A stretch of 28,518 nucleotides of DNA from Ulva prolifera (lineage: Eukaryota > Chlorophyta > Ulvophyceae > Ulvales > Ulvaceae): the NCBI GenBank assembly GCA_023078555.1, contig CM041204.1, positions 1 to 28,518 of the forward strand. The letters run 5' to 3'. Below the pieces are notes generated by a model. It saw only the letters and a program-made list of their open reading frames with translations, had not been told where the DNA came from and made no database searches. A program made the translations under genes and the position numbers. Positions 1 through 10,712 of this stretch are shown here, piece by piece; position 1 is the first letter of the stretch, and every line of letters begins with the position of its first letter.

Positions 1-294
1 GTGCTCATCGTTCGCGGATTACACATTCTGGGCGTGAGTGCCTCCCCCACTGCCACCAGACTGGCCACGAACGGTCAAAGGCGATGGCCCATCCCGGGAT
101 GCACTATCCATAACATGGGAGGACCATCAACGGCGCTTGCACAACGCACAGATATATCCGGACCGCTGCGGCATCTGTACATGCCACTACGTTCCATCAC
201 AAACTATTGCACCTCTCATAGGATATGGCACTGGCGCGTACAGCACCCATCGATCCTCACTGCCGAAGCCGGCCCCATCGCAACTTGAGCCAGG
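1..294. other. No recognisable gene
   Basis: Short open frames exist on the + strand in two overlapping frames, but neither has recognisable motifs. The stretch lies immediately downstream, in the minus-strand sense, of the decayed family copy A. It may be the 3' flank of that unit. I see no RNA gene or repeat here. Confidence 0.4.
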
Positions 295-967
295 TCACTC
301 AGTGATTATAATCTCGCTTTCACGCTCTATGCCGGGCGCCGGTGACCCTGCAGCGATCTGAACACCTCGGCCATGCCTGATGCGGTCGGCGTAGCTCGAC
401 AACCGCCGCCGTTTCAGGGCCCCCTCTGCAATCCACTGCAACTGCGTCTGCGATGCCCTCACCCCTGAGCTGCGAAGCACGCGGCTCGGCAGCGTTGACG
501 CTAGCTGCGCGCAGCCCCGCAGAGGGAGAAGATTTTGCCGCCACCGCAGCAGGCGCCGCCGCAGCAGCACTTGGTGCCTTCGCTGCCGTTTCTACAGGCT
601 GCGCTGCTGGCTGGCCTCCGAGTTCGGGCTCTGCTGCCGCTGCTGCTTCTGCTGCTGCTGCTCTCCAGGCCCAGGATATGTTATGTTGCCAGCAGGAGTG
701 GTTGTGATGATGTACAACCAGTAGGAGCCTGGGGGAATTGTCCGTTAGTGCCTTCCAATGCAGCCCAAGACCGTGCACACAGTGGATGCGCCAGCAATGC
801 ATCAGTCTCGATGCATCGTGTGCCTCAGGGCCGCCCTGCGGCAGTCCCAAGGGTTTCAGTAGATCTGGTGCACATGCTCCAGCAGCTTCTATGCCCCAGC
901 CCGTTGCCGCTGGACCTGGCGTCAGTAAACCGGCATCCTCCGCCTGGCACAGCACGTCAACATTCAC
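295..967 (-). pseudogene. Decayed paralog A of the Ala-rich gene family (C-terminal part)
   Basis: On the minus strand an Ala-rich stretch (about 700-480) is followed by a C-terminal segment homologous to genes B (5500-8364) and C (21388-24228). The shared order is a Q-L-x-G-x-G and A-D-A-V segment, then I-A-E, a basic cluster KRRRLSS, and a terminal S-E-I-I-I-T-E before TGA. In all three copies the stop lies in the DNA string GAGTGACCT. Two frames must be joined to read A: the Ala-rich frame continues into A-D-A-V-A-V, but I-A-E and the basic cluster lie in another frame. A frameshift of one or two bases near 425-440 therefore separates them, and I call A a pseudogene. An unrecognised intron is the alternative. 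Sequence upstream of about 700 shows no clear match to B or C, so A is also truncated or strongly diverged at its 5' side. Function unknown. Confidence 0.5.
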
Positions 968-988
968 GGCGCGCGGGGGCGTACGGTA

Positions 989-1010
989 GTAAAATGGTAT
1001 ACCATTTTAC
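989..1010. repeat. Perfect 22-bp palindrome
   Basis: A perfect inverted repeat with no spacer, centred at 999/1000, with half-site GTAAAATGGTA. It lies just upstream (minus-strand sense) of pseudogene A. Possible roles are a hairpin, a dimeric protein site or a mobile-element remnant; the sequence does not decide between them. Confidence 0.85.
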
Positions 1011-2860
<1,850 letters not shown>

Positions 2861-3096
2861 TTTTCTTGGTGTGGGTGGCCGAAATGAAATGGAAGTGATG
2901 GCAGCTCGCAGGTAGCCGTGGCGACACAAATAGGTGTTTCAGTACACGCGAAGAGACTGCGAAGAGCCCCAGCAAGTGGTAGAGAGAGTTTGCGCTCGCC
3001 AGGATATGTTTGAAGTACCCGCCGGTGCGTGCTTTGTGCAAGTGAGTCGGGCACAAGGTGCTCTTGTCCGTAATTCTTGACAGCGCCACCGACTGT
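2861..3096. other. Unique sequence right of the GT tract, no gene seen
   Basis: The sequence becomes non-repetitive at once after the microsatellite. No motif-bearing ORF or RNA gene was recognised. Confidence 0.4.
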
Positions 3097-3756
3097 TTAT
3101 GCTGTAGACGACATAATTTCTCGTGTGTTTTTTTTATCCAGATCCGGCCGTTGCTCGACTTGTCTGCAGATCGCAGTCGGTCGCTTGCTGATGTTGTGTT
3201 CCTTGCTGCTGTGCTGTTGCTTTCTGCAATTGGTACATCTGCAGACAAACAAGCAGCACGTCTGATCATCATGCTCATGATAGCGACAAACACCATTTCG
3301 CTTCACGAGACGATGATTGCTCATCTTGCGCTTGTTGTGGCAGGTCAGTGGAGGAATGGAGGCTACAGCTGCGAAAGAACTAGTGCAGCCCTTTACCATG
3401 GACTGCATCTCTGCTTCAGCGTTGTAGACGTTGCCCTGCACCCAACTGCATGAATCCATCAACATCCCCAATAGCCATGCACTGCCAGCCTGTAGGCAGT
3501 GACACTGTTGCCTAAATGCAACCACACCTTCATAGAAGCATACCTTGTGGCAGATCTGGATCCTGTGTTTCAAAGACAAAGGCAGCCGAATCACCGGCTG
3601 TAGCCTCTCAGGCTCTGATTCACTAAGCTGAAGCCGGCCACTCGCGCATGCACCTCTATCAGTATGAGCATCAGCATGTGCGAATGCAAACTGTGTGTGA
3701 ACGGCAACTGGAGTCCTGCATCTGACTATCTGAGATAGGTGCTCTTGCCTGTGCAC
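3097..3756 (-). CDS. Hypothetical 219-aa open frame
   Basis: This is the longest non-repetitive open frame in the 2.9-4.3 kb interval, from an ATG at 3756. It encodes a His/Cys/Arg-rich polypeptide with no catalytic motif or transmembrane segment that I recognise. A Cys- and His-rich stretch near residues 155-175 has a C-R-Y-H-E-H then C-C-x3-C-x-C-x2-C pattern that could be mistaken for a zinc-binding cluster, but the spacing fits no family I can name. No second copy in the window supports it, and no upstream element was seen. It may be a chance frame or part of a spliced gene. Confidence 0.2.
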   Translation of the reverse strand: MHRQEHLSQIVRCRTPVAVHTQFAFAHADAHTDRGACASGRLQLSESEPERLQPVIRLPLSLKHRIQICHKVCFYEGVVAFRQQCHCLQAGSAWLLGMLMDSCSWVQGNVYNAEAEMQSMVKGCTSSFAAVASIPPLTCHNKRKMSNHRLVKRNGVCRYHEHDDQTCCLFVCRCTNCRKQQHSSKEHNISKRPTAICRQVEQRPDLDKKNTREIMSSTA

Positions 3757-4290
3757 TTTCAGGACGTTGCTGAGGCATTTGTGAGATCTTGTGAAGGTTA
3801 CGATTGTACTCCATTATCAGAAGGTCGGTTCAAGAACCTCACTCTGAGGATGGTCTGCCACTATGCATATGCCAGTATGCATATGCCAGTGCTGCAATTG
3901 ATCATCCCTCATGAGGGAAGGAAGTCCGGGAGCACACGGATGTGTGAAGCCTTGCTGAGCAGTCTTACCGCGGATCACCAAACGTCTGCCACTGCAGCAT
4001 GCTCTGCCCCGCTGCAGTACCTACCGGTGCATTATACATAATATCATGGCCGCGGGGTCTATGCTGGCGCCATTGCTGGCGAGGGCAAGGTGAGGCGTGC
4101 CCCGCCAGAACCCGGTGCCGATGGCACACTGCAACACGTGCTCGCTGCACGATCCAACACAACAATCCATTGCAAACCCGGCCATCCAGACCAAGAAGGC
4201 TACTCCTAGCATTTCCAGCGCATGCGTGGCAGTGCATTTGAAATACCAAAGGCTCAGTAAATTTATATTTACTCCACTTTACTTCACCAA
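3757..4290. other. Intergenic stretch with a small tandem repeat
   Basis: No supported gene. At 3862-3889 a 14-bp unit, TATGCATATGCCAG, occurs twice in tandem. The rest is unique by eye. Confidence 0.45.
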
Positions 4291-5212
4291 TCATTCCGCA
4301 GGGGCTGCATTGCACGTTCTTTGACAACGGCCAGCACAATCAACACCGGAGACAGTCACGACGGACGCTCCTGAGACGCAGGCTGGGGCCCGGACTACTC
4401 TGCTCATGTGCCCTGTTCCTCTCCGTTTCCGATTACGCATCGACTTCGCCGCATCGTGCAGCAGCCTGTCCATGGCCAGACATTCCAGCCACAGATTGCA
4501 TGCATTCAAACTGTGCCACGAATGAATGTAGAGTGGTGGATGCAAGCAGTCGATCAGACCTGAGTCACATTCGCGCAAGTCCCGTTTGTACCGATGTACC
4601 GATGCTGCAATTAGTAGAAAATGCTTCAGAGATTGGTTGTGACTGGAGTCTGCAGTCATGATGGCGGATCCTGGACCCTAATGTTGACCACATGCATGGT
4701 GGCCATATGTGATGCTGTGATGAGCCTGCGCTGCATATGTGGCAAAAGCGCTGTGAGTGTCTCTGCTTGTGACACATGACATGTACGGCTTTGCGTGCGC
4801 CACAGTGTTGGTGTCAGTAAATTTTAAATCACAAACTCATCCGCTTGATGTGCATTGCTCATAGATACCTGGAAGTGACTGACTTGTCACGGATGCCCGA
4901 GCTGACAGCCGTCCGTCTCACCAGGCATTGTAACAGATTTGTTTAAACCACATGGCACACCACAACCCTGCAGCTGCCCTGACACATGGCAACCACATGC
5001 ATGCTGGACCGAACAAGGAAGGGGACCACATAACAGGAGAACACGAGAGGAGGTGGTCTCCAGTGGGCTGAGCTGAGTCCAACACGAGGCTCGTCCGATC
5101 TCAAGCCTTCCTCAGCAGGATGTGCGTCCAATGGCCAAAGGCATGCAATGGTCAAGTTGTGATCTTGGATAGGGATGGAACCAATTGCATGCGCAAGGCC
5201 CTTTGACAGCAT
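4291..5212 (-). other. Segment E1: diverged paralog of 25963-26850
   Basis: This segment aligns end to end with 25963-26850 at perhaps 65-75% identity by eye. The minus-strand frames also align: a C-N-x-W-L-E-x2-A-M-D-x-L-L block followed by A-[AT]-K-S, and an A-G-S-S-x-H-x-[IV]-W block ending L-G-S-R-I. Conservation of these residues suggests exons of a minus-strand gene. However, both copies contain stops between the conserved blocks, so each is either spliced or decayed. E1 lies just 3' of family gene B, and E2 lies in the same relation to copy D. It is therefore part of the same duplicated unit. Function unknown. Confidence 0.45.
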
Positions 5213-5294
5213 GTATATATATGACCTACATCTGGTTCACTGCACCAATTCCACACCCCCACCGGTACCGCATCCCCCCAAACCATACAAGATC

Positions 5295-5332
5295 ATCATA
5301 TGATACTTTTGATACTATCATATGATACTTTT
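5295..5332. repeat. Short direct repeat with embedded ATCATATGAT palindromes
   Basis: The 16-mer ATCATATGATACTTTT occurs at 5295-5310 and again at 5317-5332, a 22-bp period. It lies about 170 bp beyond the stop of gene B in the minus-strand sense. Confidence 0.85.
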
Positions 5333-5341
5333 CCTATATTC

Positions 5342-5380
5342 GAGTTCGCCTCCGGAGTTCGCCTCCGGAGTTCGCCTCCG
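5342..5380. repeat. Three tandem 13-bp units
   Basis: The unit GAGTTCGCCTCCG is repeated exactly three times. Unit junctions create CTCCGGAG palindromes. It lies between E1 and gene B. Beyond it, to 5490, are looser repeats of GCCCCATCGCC and CCACAGGCCCC. Confidence 0.92.
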
Positions 5381-5499
5381 GATCTGTAAAGGAGTGCACT
5401 AGTGGCAGCTGCTGCTCCTCGCCACTGCACGCCACAGGCCCCATCGCCTCTTAGGGCCCCATCGCCACAGGCCCCAGCGCCTTGAAATTTCGGGTCAGG

Positions 5500-8364
5500 T
5501 CACTCGATTTCAACAACCTCACTGTGATGCTCTATGCCGGACGCAAAGCCGTCGGCATCGTACTCCGCACGCCCCCTTTTGGAATCGTCTGCTGCAGCGG
5601 GCCCGGGTGAGCTGCTCGTGTGGATGGACGACCGCTGCCGCTTCGTGCCCAGCTCCGCAATCCCCACCGCATCGGCGTTCTCCCTACCCGTGCCCCAGAG
5701 CTGCAAAGCGCGTATTTCAAAGGCGGTGAATGTTTCAGCGGCAATGCCGCTACCTGCGCACTGACCCACGGGGAGAGGGCCTGTCGTAATCGTTGCGGAA
5801 TGCGGCGGCGCCACCGCTGCGGCAGACAGCTCCTCGCCCGCCGCCGCTGCAGGCACGATCGTAAAAGCAGATCGCTCCTTGACGGCCGCCGCTGCAGGCA
5901 CGATCGCAGAAGCAGGCGCAGAAGCAGATCGCTCCCTGGTGGCCGCCGCTGCAGGCACGATCGCAGAAGCAGGCAGCTCCTTGACAGCCTCCGCTTCACT
6001 GGCAGGTGCGACAGGCAGGCGCGCAGGACCGTCTCCGGCTCGAGCCGCGACAGGCATAAGCGCAGCAGCCGCCGTGGTAACACGCACTTGATCCTGGCCG
6101 GGGCTGCTGCTCATTGGCCGCAACGTTGCAGTTAACTCGCTGCGTTCTACATCTCCACCTGCACGTGGTGGCCTTGCTCGGCGCGAAACATGGACATCGG
6201 CAGGTAGGTATCATGTGATGATCTCTCTGGTGAAGCCATCGCACTGCAAATCTGTTCGCCCTGCGGGGCTACGTGGTGGTCCCCAAGCAGGCGACGATGC
6301 AAGATCATCCGCTCCGCCAATGGCCGCCGCCCCGCGCCCCGCTGTTGTCAGACAGATGCCACTGGATGTGCATTGACTGTGATCAAGATCGTGAGCTGTA
6401 CGGAATGTCACCCCGCAGAGCGGCACACCTGCTGACTCAGCGCCGTGGCTGTGATTCTCTCCAGGGGTCGTATGGAGGCCATCAAGAATAGTTTTAAGCT
6501 GGACAAGTCCTCTGCGGATCTGCACCACGTAGGGCTGAAGGGTGCTCGCGAGCAGGTGGCGCACTTGTTTATGCATGGCCCATGCGCCTTCTTGCGAGCC
6601 CGGGGGCAGCCGCCATGCAATCCACTCTTTTTGCTGACCACTAGTGACAAGCGACACCACGCCAACACGAAATCCGGTCTCCACCTGCACCACAGTCTCA
6701 CCCTGAACCGCCTCCAAAGCGCTACACGCAGTGCTCAACTTGTGCTTGAAGCACACATGCATGATGGGCAACTTTGATGTTCAATTCAACAACAGGCTTA
6801 TGCAGCGTCGTAAGTGTGTGGTGCACAAGCAGAGAGCTGCTGAGGCCTCCGGAGATCGACGTACTTGTCTCGTTATGATCCTCTTGGTTGCGTCTCGAAA
6901 CCTCGTGAGCCGCTGTTCCCCAGTCAAGTGGTCACCAGTATGTTGGTGGCTGTACCAGGTGTGGTCAATGTGTATGATGGCACTGGAGCGAAGCGGCATG
7001 CATGCACATGGCGCCCGCTGCAGTGCTTCGTGCAGCCTTGCATGTCCAGGACACTTCATAGCGTATGCACGCATGGTGCATGCCTCAATGACATCATAAT
7101 CCTCAAAACATAACGGCCAGCCAACACCATACACGTGAAGTTTAGATATCGGGGCCCTCTCGGCGGTGGAATCAACGCTGATGCTGGCGATAGCGGGGCC
7201 CACATGCATGCCGGGCGGGGCGCCGGGCGTGCGCGTCGCATATGCATGGTCTGCGGTACGCGTGACTGTCAGTGGCTGCAGGGGCGCCTCAACTGTACGC
7301 ACCACACGGAGCGCATCGATATCATGCGTACGTGCAGGCTCGAGATCTCCGCGTGCCAGGGGTATAGGAGGGGCTGCCGGCCGACTCGGCCATGCATGCA
7401 CCGGCACCGCGGCCACATCTGTGGGTGCTTCTCCTCTGGAGACTGCTGTCTCGGCTGTAGGCTGGGATGCTCCTGCTCGTACGAATGCTGCTGTCTTTGG
7501 TGCTTCCACATTAGAGTCTATGTCTACTGCTCCTGGTGGACAAACAGGCCATGCTGTACCTGTGTCGGGCTGAATCGGCATAATACGGTTGACTCGTACA
7601 AACTGTGCTGCTGGCTGCTTTGAAGTTGCAGGGTGTGCTGCTGCAGTGGCTGCTGCTGCTGCTGCTGCTTCTGCTGACCATGGTGGACGGCTCATCGATG
7701 GCTGAGCTGCTGTCTGCCTTGAAGGATCGGGCGCAACTGCTGCTGCTTCCCCGGGCCAGATCGCCAGCAGGTCTGCTTTCGATGTAGGTTCTTCGAATTC
7801 TGAGGTATCCGTGTCTCTGGCCGTCCCGACCAGTGTCTGTTCGCACACCTGGGCAAGCAATGCATGAGCTGCATCGTCACTAGTCTCAGACTTGAGACTT
7901 GCAGAGTGTGCACCTGGTGGCACTAGTACTCCCACAGCCTCCGGTACATCTGGTGCTTCATCTTCTTCTGTGTTCAAGCCTGCCGGCGCGGGATTTCGGT
8001 CTGGCGGCAGTGGATCCGAACACGACTGGCCGTGGCCATGCTCGGCCTCGCGGACGACGTACCTAATCACTGCGGGGTCGTAGCCCTCGCTGGCGCGCAC
8101 GATGTTCAAAGTATCGAAAACATGATCATCTGGGTCTTGTACTTCTGCAGCGGCCCCGTCCGCTATGTTTCTTGACTGATTAAGCACAACGCGTAGCACC
8201 ACGGGCGCCTGGCCGTGCTCTGCCGTTTGTATAAGTCTGTCGAACAGCGCTCGAAAAGATTCAGCAGCGTGAACTCTCACGACCTTGATAGCTGTTGGCA
8301 GCAATCTTTTGTCATGCTCATCAACAATACATACAGCTTTGAGAGTGTACTGCGCGGAGGCCAT
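5500..8364 (-). CDS. Family gene B: Ala-rich protein of unknown function, probably three exons
   Basis: Three reading frames lie head to tail in the same minus-strand frame: 8364-6781, then 6771-6211, then open to 5500. They are separated only by single TGA codons at 6781-6783 and 6211-6213. Two candidate introns with matching phases remove both stops: 6864-6703 (GTACGT...TTCAG, 162 bp) and 6428-6159 (GTGTGC...TGCAG, 270 bp). That model gives about 810 aa. The start, MASAQYTL, follows a region with no longer in-frame extension. The first ~110 residues are compact and hydrophobic-patterned, possibly a beta-grasp-like domain (weak inference). A long Ala/Pro/Thr-rich linker follows, then a G-W-P-L-C-F-E-D containing globular part. 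The last exon holds repeated S-A-I-V-P-A-A-A-A units, a basic cluster TKRQRSS and the terminal S-E-V-V-E-I-E. No enzyme motif was seen. Copy C is almost identical, and the coding indels between them are multiples of three, which supports real protein coding. Confidence 0.55.
5838..5982 (-). repeat. Internal coding repeats encoding I-V-P-A-A-A-A units in gene B
   Basis: The DNA unit CCGCTGCAGGCACGATCG occurs three times at irregular spacing, each time within GATCGCTCC or GCAGCTCC contexts. The protein carries a repeated I-V-P-A-A-A-A core. Copy C retains one clear unit, so unit number differs between paralogs. Confidence 0.8.
6159..6428 (-). other. Candidate intron 2 of gene B
   Basis: Donor CAG|GTGTGC and acceptor GTGCAG|GT share the same codon phase, and splicing removes the in-frame TGA at 6211-6213. 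The interval is 270 bp. Identical sites occur in copy C at 22295-22026. The pyrimidine tract is weak, so this is a proposal and not a certainty. Confidence 0.3.
6703..6864 (-). other. Candidate intron 1 of gene B
   Basis: Donor CAA|GTACGT and acceptor GGTTCAG|GG lie at codon boundaries in the same frame. Removing the 162 bp eliminates the in-frame TGA at 6781-6783. The same sites exist in copy C (22731-22570). No strong branch site or pyrimidine tract is visible. Confidence 0.35.
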
Positions 8365-8744
8365 CTTGAGCGACTGGTATTCGCAGCACTACAGCAGTCT
8401 GTTTGCGAGCAAACGTTCCAGGAAAGTCGCAATGTGCGTGAATCATCGCATCAGTGCTACTCACGCAGTTTGGACGTGGGTTTGCGCCATGGCGGAGCTG
8501 CCTGGTGGCATTGCAGCGTGTTTCAAAGCCTCTCGCAGTCTCGGTGCAGGCCTGAGTCATCATGGTGTGACCCTTATCATCTGTCCGGCTGCATGCACCA
8601 GGCTGCAACTGCCTGCATGTATATAGTCTTACATACACATACCTACATGTGCTTGACTGTTTAATGCATATGATGACTGACTCATGCGACTTCCAGGGTT
8701 TTGTTATGTAGGTTGTGTACACATGTACAGGTTCCAGCTTGAGA
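8365..8744 (-). promoter_or_regulatory. Upstream region of gene B
   Basis: The sequence is near-identical to the region upstream of copy C and recognisably related to 27240-27430 near copy D. A TATATA-type box lies at about 8616-8622 (GCATGTATATAGTC on the + strand), roughly 250 bp upstream of the ATG. Downstream of it lies an ATGGCGCAAACC followed closely by a strong donor-like GTGAGTAG. A non-coding or short first exon spliced to the main exon is possible, but I could not find a phase-consistent acceptor. Confidence 0.35.
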
Positions 8745-8935
8745 AGAGTGCACTGGAGAAGACACATACCAAAACCGAATCTCATCCAAAGCAACAGCAA
8801 CACATACACACACGATCACACTACAACCGCGCCCACACCTCAGTCCGGCAGGATCGCGTCCTCCAGGCCTGCCTCATACCGCAACCCCTGCACATGTACA
8901 CAATTGCAATTGTGATGCTTCGAAGAGATTCTGGG
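8745..8935 (+). repeat. Dispersed repeat R1, copy 1
   Basis: This module contains the core CCGAATCTCATCC (8775-8787) followed by CAACAGCAACACA and a CACACA run. On its right it carries the perfect palindrome CACAATTGCAATTGTG at 8899-8914. Related copies lie at 24615-24807, 19021-19112, 27455-27545 (inverted) and 28246-28400 (inverted). Confidence 0.75.
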
Positions 8936-8954
8936 CTAGAGCTCAGCAGCTTGA

Positions 8955-9603
8955 TTCGGAAAGCTGAACTTGAGGGATGGCAGATTTTGGAGATGCGAGG
9001 CGATATAAATCCTGATTGATAGGCTGTGAAACACATATGCTGGTGGATTTGGCAGAGGCTGCACATGGCGGCATCGACATTGCTGCAGGTCCACAACGCT
9101 GTTTATAATGATAATTATAATTATCATGTGAGTGCAGTGGGTGCAGTGGTGGTAGCCCTGGGTGTCATGCAGTTTCAGTATGAGGCTGAACATGCATTTT
9201 TGGACCTCACTTGAGGCACAAACAGCCATAACATGCCTCAACACCATGGCACCAATCTTTCACATTCGCAACTCAACCGTTTTGACTGCGGATTTCAGGG
9301 GCTAGGTGGCCTCATAACTTACAAACCATCTATATACTCTCCCTTGACTTCGGCCTTCGAAGAGCCAATGTGAATCAAACCATCAGTGGACAACGTTGTC
9401 CATCCGTCATAGAGCGACCAGCAAGCGAGAGGCATAGGAATGGCGCCCACTGCGGTGTATTAATTAGATAGGCACTCCATATAGATATGTATGTGCTCAC
9501 GCGCGAAGAAATGTGCCGGGTAAGAGCATGCGCACGGATGGACAATGGACAAGGTGGTCCGTTGTCCATACAGTGACTAGCGCGCGAACAGCCCGAAAAT
9601 GTT
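8955..9603. other. Intergenic stretch with several perfect palindromes
   Basis: Homology between the B and C blocks ends at about 8954. The stretch then holds a 20-bp perfect palindrome at 9108-9127 (ATGATAATTATAATTATCAT) and a 16-bp one at 9387-9402 (TGGACAACGTTGTCCA). An inverted repeat pair, TTGTCCATCCGT at 9396-9407 and its complement at 9534-9545, is also present. No gene is supported. Confidence 0.6.
9396..9545. repeat. 150-bp interval bounded by 12-bp inverted repeats
   Basis: The termini TTGTCCATCCGT and ACGGATGGACAA are exact complements. The size would suit a small MITE-like element, but I could not define a target-site duplication. The outer edges also carry extra TTGTCCAT motifs, so the boundaries are unclear. 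Confidence 0.35.
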
Positions 9604-10146
9604 TCACATGAGATATGAAGATATAGCTATGAGCAATTTGTTAATTATGGCTTGCACGCAGCGACCTGCAGTGCTCAGCGGCGTACGTGTTGTCCTCGGC
9701 ATTTCGGTGTGATTCTTGCCATATGGGTGAGTTTTTCGGGCACGCATGGCGAGCCTCGCTCGAACCACCACGCTCTTGGCCAACATGCGAGTAGCCTGGC
9801 AATGTAGTGCCCGTTCCAAACGCGATATTCGCTCGCTTCGATCGGATCTGCCATGAATAGGCTCGAGAATGGACAGTGGAATGTTGCTGGCCAAGACTTG
9901 TATGGCGCAAGTCAAGCGTAGCGTTTCAGGATGTAGCTGATGAACAAATGCGATGTGGACTTTTGCTGCTTTGTCATAGCTGTTTTCAACCCTCGGCCAT
10001 CGTGTCGAGTCGGTGCATTGACGTCCGGCGACAGGTAAGCGACTTCGCTTTATGGCTGGCCACTGCAACTGTAAATTCTTCCTGAGATGTACAACAGACG
10101 TCTGGCCGACCGGCCTGTGACGTGATCCGCCAGCTGATCCGATCAC
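9604..10146 (-). CDS. Repeat-family ORF F1, unknown function (180 aa)
   Basis: This is an uninterrupted minus-strand frame starting with ATG at 10146. The block 9640-10110 aligns over about 480 bp with the + strand at 20350-20830. Shared protein features include P-A-I-[KQ]-R then L-P-V-A-G-R-Q-C-T, and W-P-R-V-E-[NY]-S. The DNA also matches further on, around the I-L-E-P-I and L-A-K-S-V-V-V-R segments. The partner copy F2 has lost its frame, so F1 is the better-preserved member. The protein is basic, without a transposase triad, zinc finger or membrane segment that I can recognise. It could be a fragment of a mobile-element protein or a lineage-specific gene. Confidence 0.4.
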   Translation of the reverse strand: MIGSAGGSRHRPVGQTSVVHLRKNLQLQWPAIKRSRLPVAGRQCTDSTRWPRVENSYDKAAKVHIAFVHQLHPETLRLTCAIQVLASNIPLSILEPIHGRSDRSERISRLERALHCQATRMLAKSVVVRARLAMRARKTHPYGKNHTEMPRTTRTPLSTAGRCVQAIINKLLIAISSYLM

Positions 10147-10157
10147 CTAGGTGATCG
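10140..10157. repeat. Perfect 18-bp palindrome
   Basis: CGATCACCTAGGTGATCG has no spacer. It spans the presumed start of F1 and is followed by a short GTT run. Confidence 0.85.
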
Positions 10158-10707
10158 TTGTTGTTGTTGTCTTCAGAGTTGCATTAGTACGTTTCGTAAT
10201 AAAGTACGTTAAGCAAAAATACGCGTACGTTGGCTCCAATCTAGGGGGGTTGAAAAGTACGCTGTATAGGCTACATCACTGGCTTCGGTGATTGGTAGTG
10301 CCACGGTCACTGTCATCTATGCTCAGGCACACTGTTGCAGAGAACAGTACAATATACTAACAGTCAGTTAGTTTATCAGGTTACTCAGGCTCATCATGCA
10401 ATGCAAGGGATGTTAAAAACCTCCTTTGGCCTTGTGGCTAGAGGTGCACCACAGTGCAGAGCTCTAGGTATCTCAAAACGCGTAAGTCCGAAACGTACGC
10501 GCGTACTATACGCTGATAAAGTACATTGGAATAAAATACGCGTATTAAACGTACCGAAATCGAAAGATAGGCGTATTAATGCAACTCTGGTTGTCTTACT
10601 GGCCCGCGGAGTGTTTGCCCTGTCGCGCTGGGCGGATGAAGCTGTATAAAATATGTGTAATTAGAAGAAATGCTACAGGCTCGCTATGACTAAGGCCACC
10701 TGTGTGC
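10158..10707. other. Left flank of the retrotransposon, no gene
   Basis: The sequence is rich in TACGCGTA and GTACG strings. An imperfect direct repeat (AATAAAGTACGTTAAGCAAA near 10198 and ATAAAGTACATTGGAATAAA near 10516) is visible. A 104-aa open frame at 10335-10649 has no motif, and I do not call it. Confidence 0.5.
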
Positions 10708-10712
10708 GTACG
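10708..10712. repeat. Target-site duplication, left copy (GTACG)
   Basis: GTACG directly abuts the left LTR and is repeated directly after the right LTR at 17365-17369. Five base pairs is the usual copia-type duplication. It marks 10713-17364 as a single insertion. Confidence 0.9.

Noticed and set aside
6211..6783. TGA reassigned as a sense codon in this organism
   Set aside because: The copia RNase H frame ends in TGA right before its polypurine tract, and family genes A, B and C all end in TGA at a conserved position. Plausible introns also remove the internal TGAs.
8355..8364. A relic trans-spliced leader (GCTCAAG directly before the ATG of B and C), which would suggest a dinoflagellate
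   Set aside because: Only seven bases match the known dinoflagellate leader end, which is compatible with chance. No longer relic precedes it.
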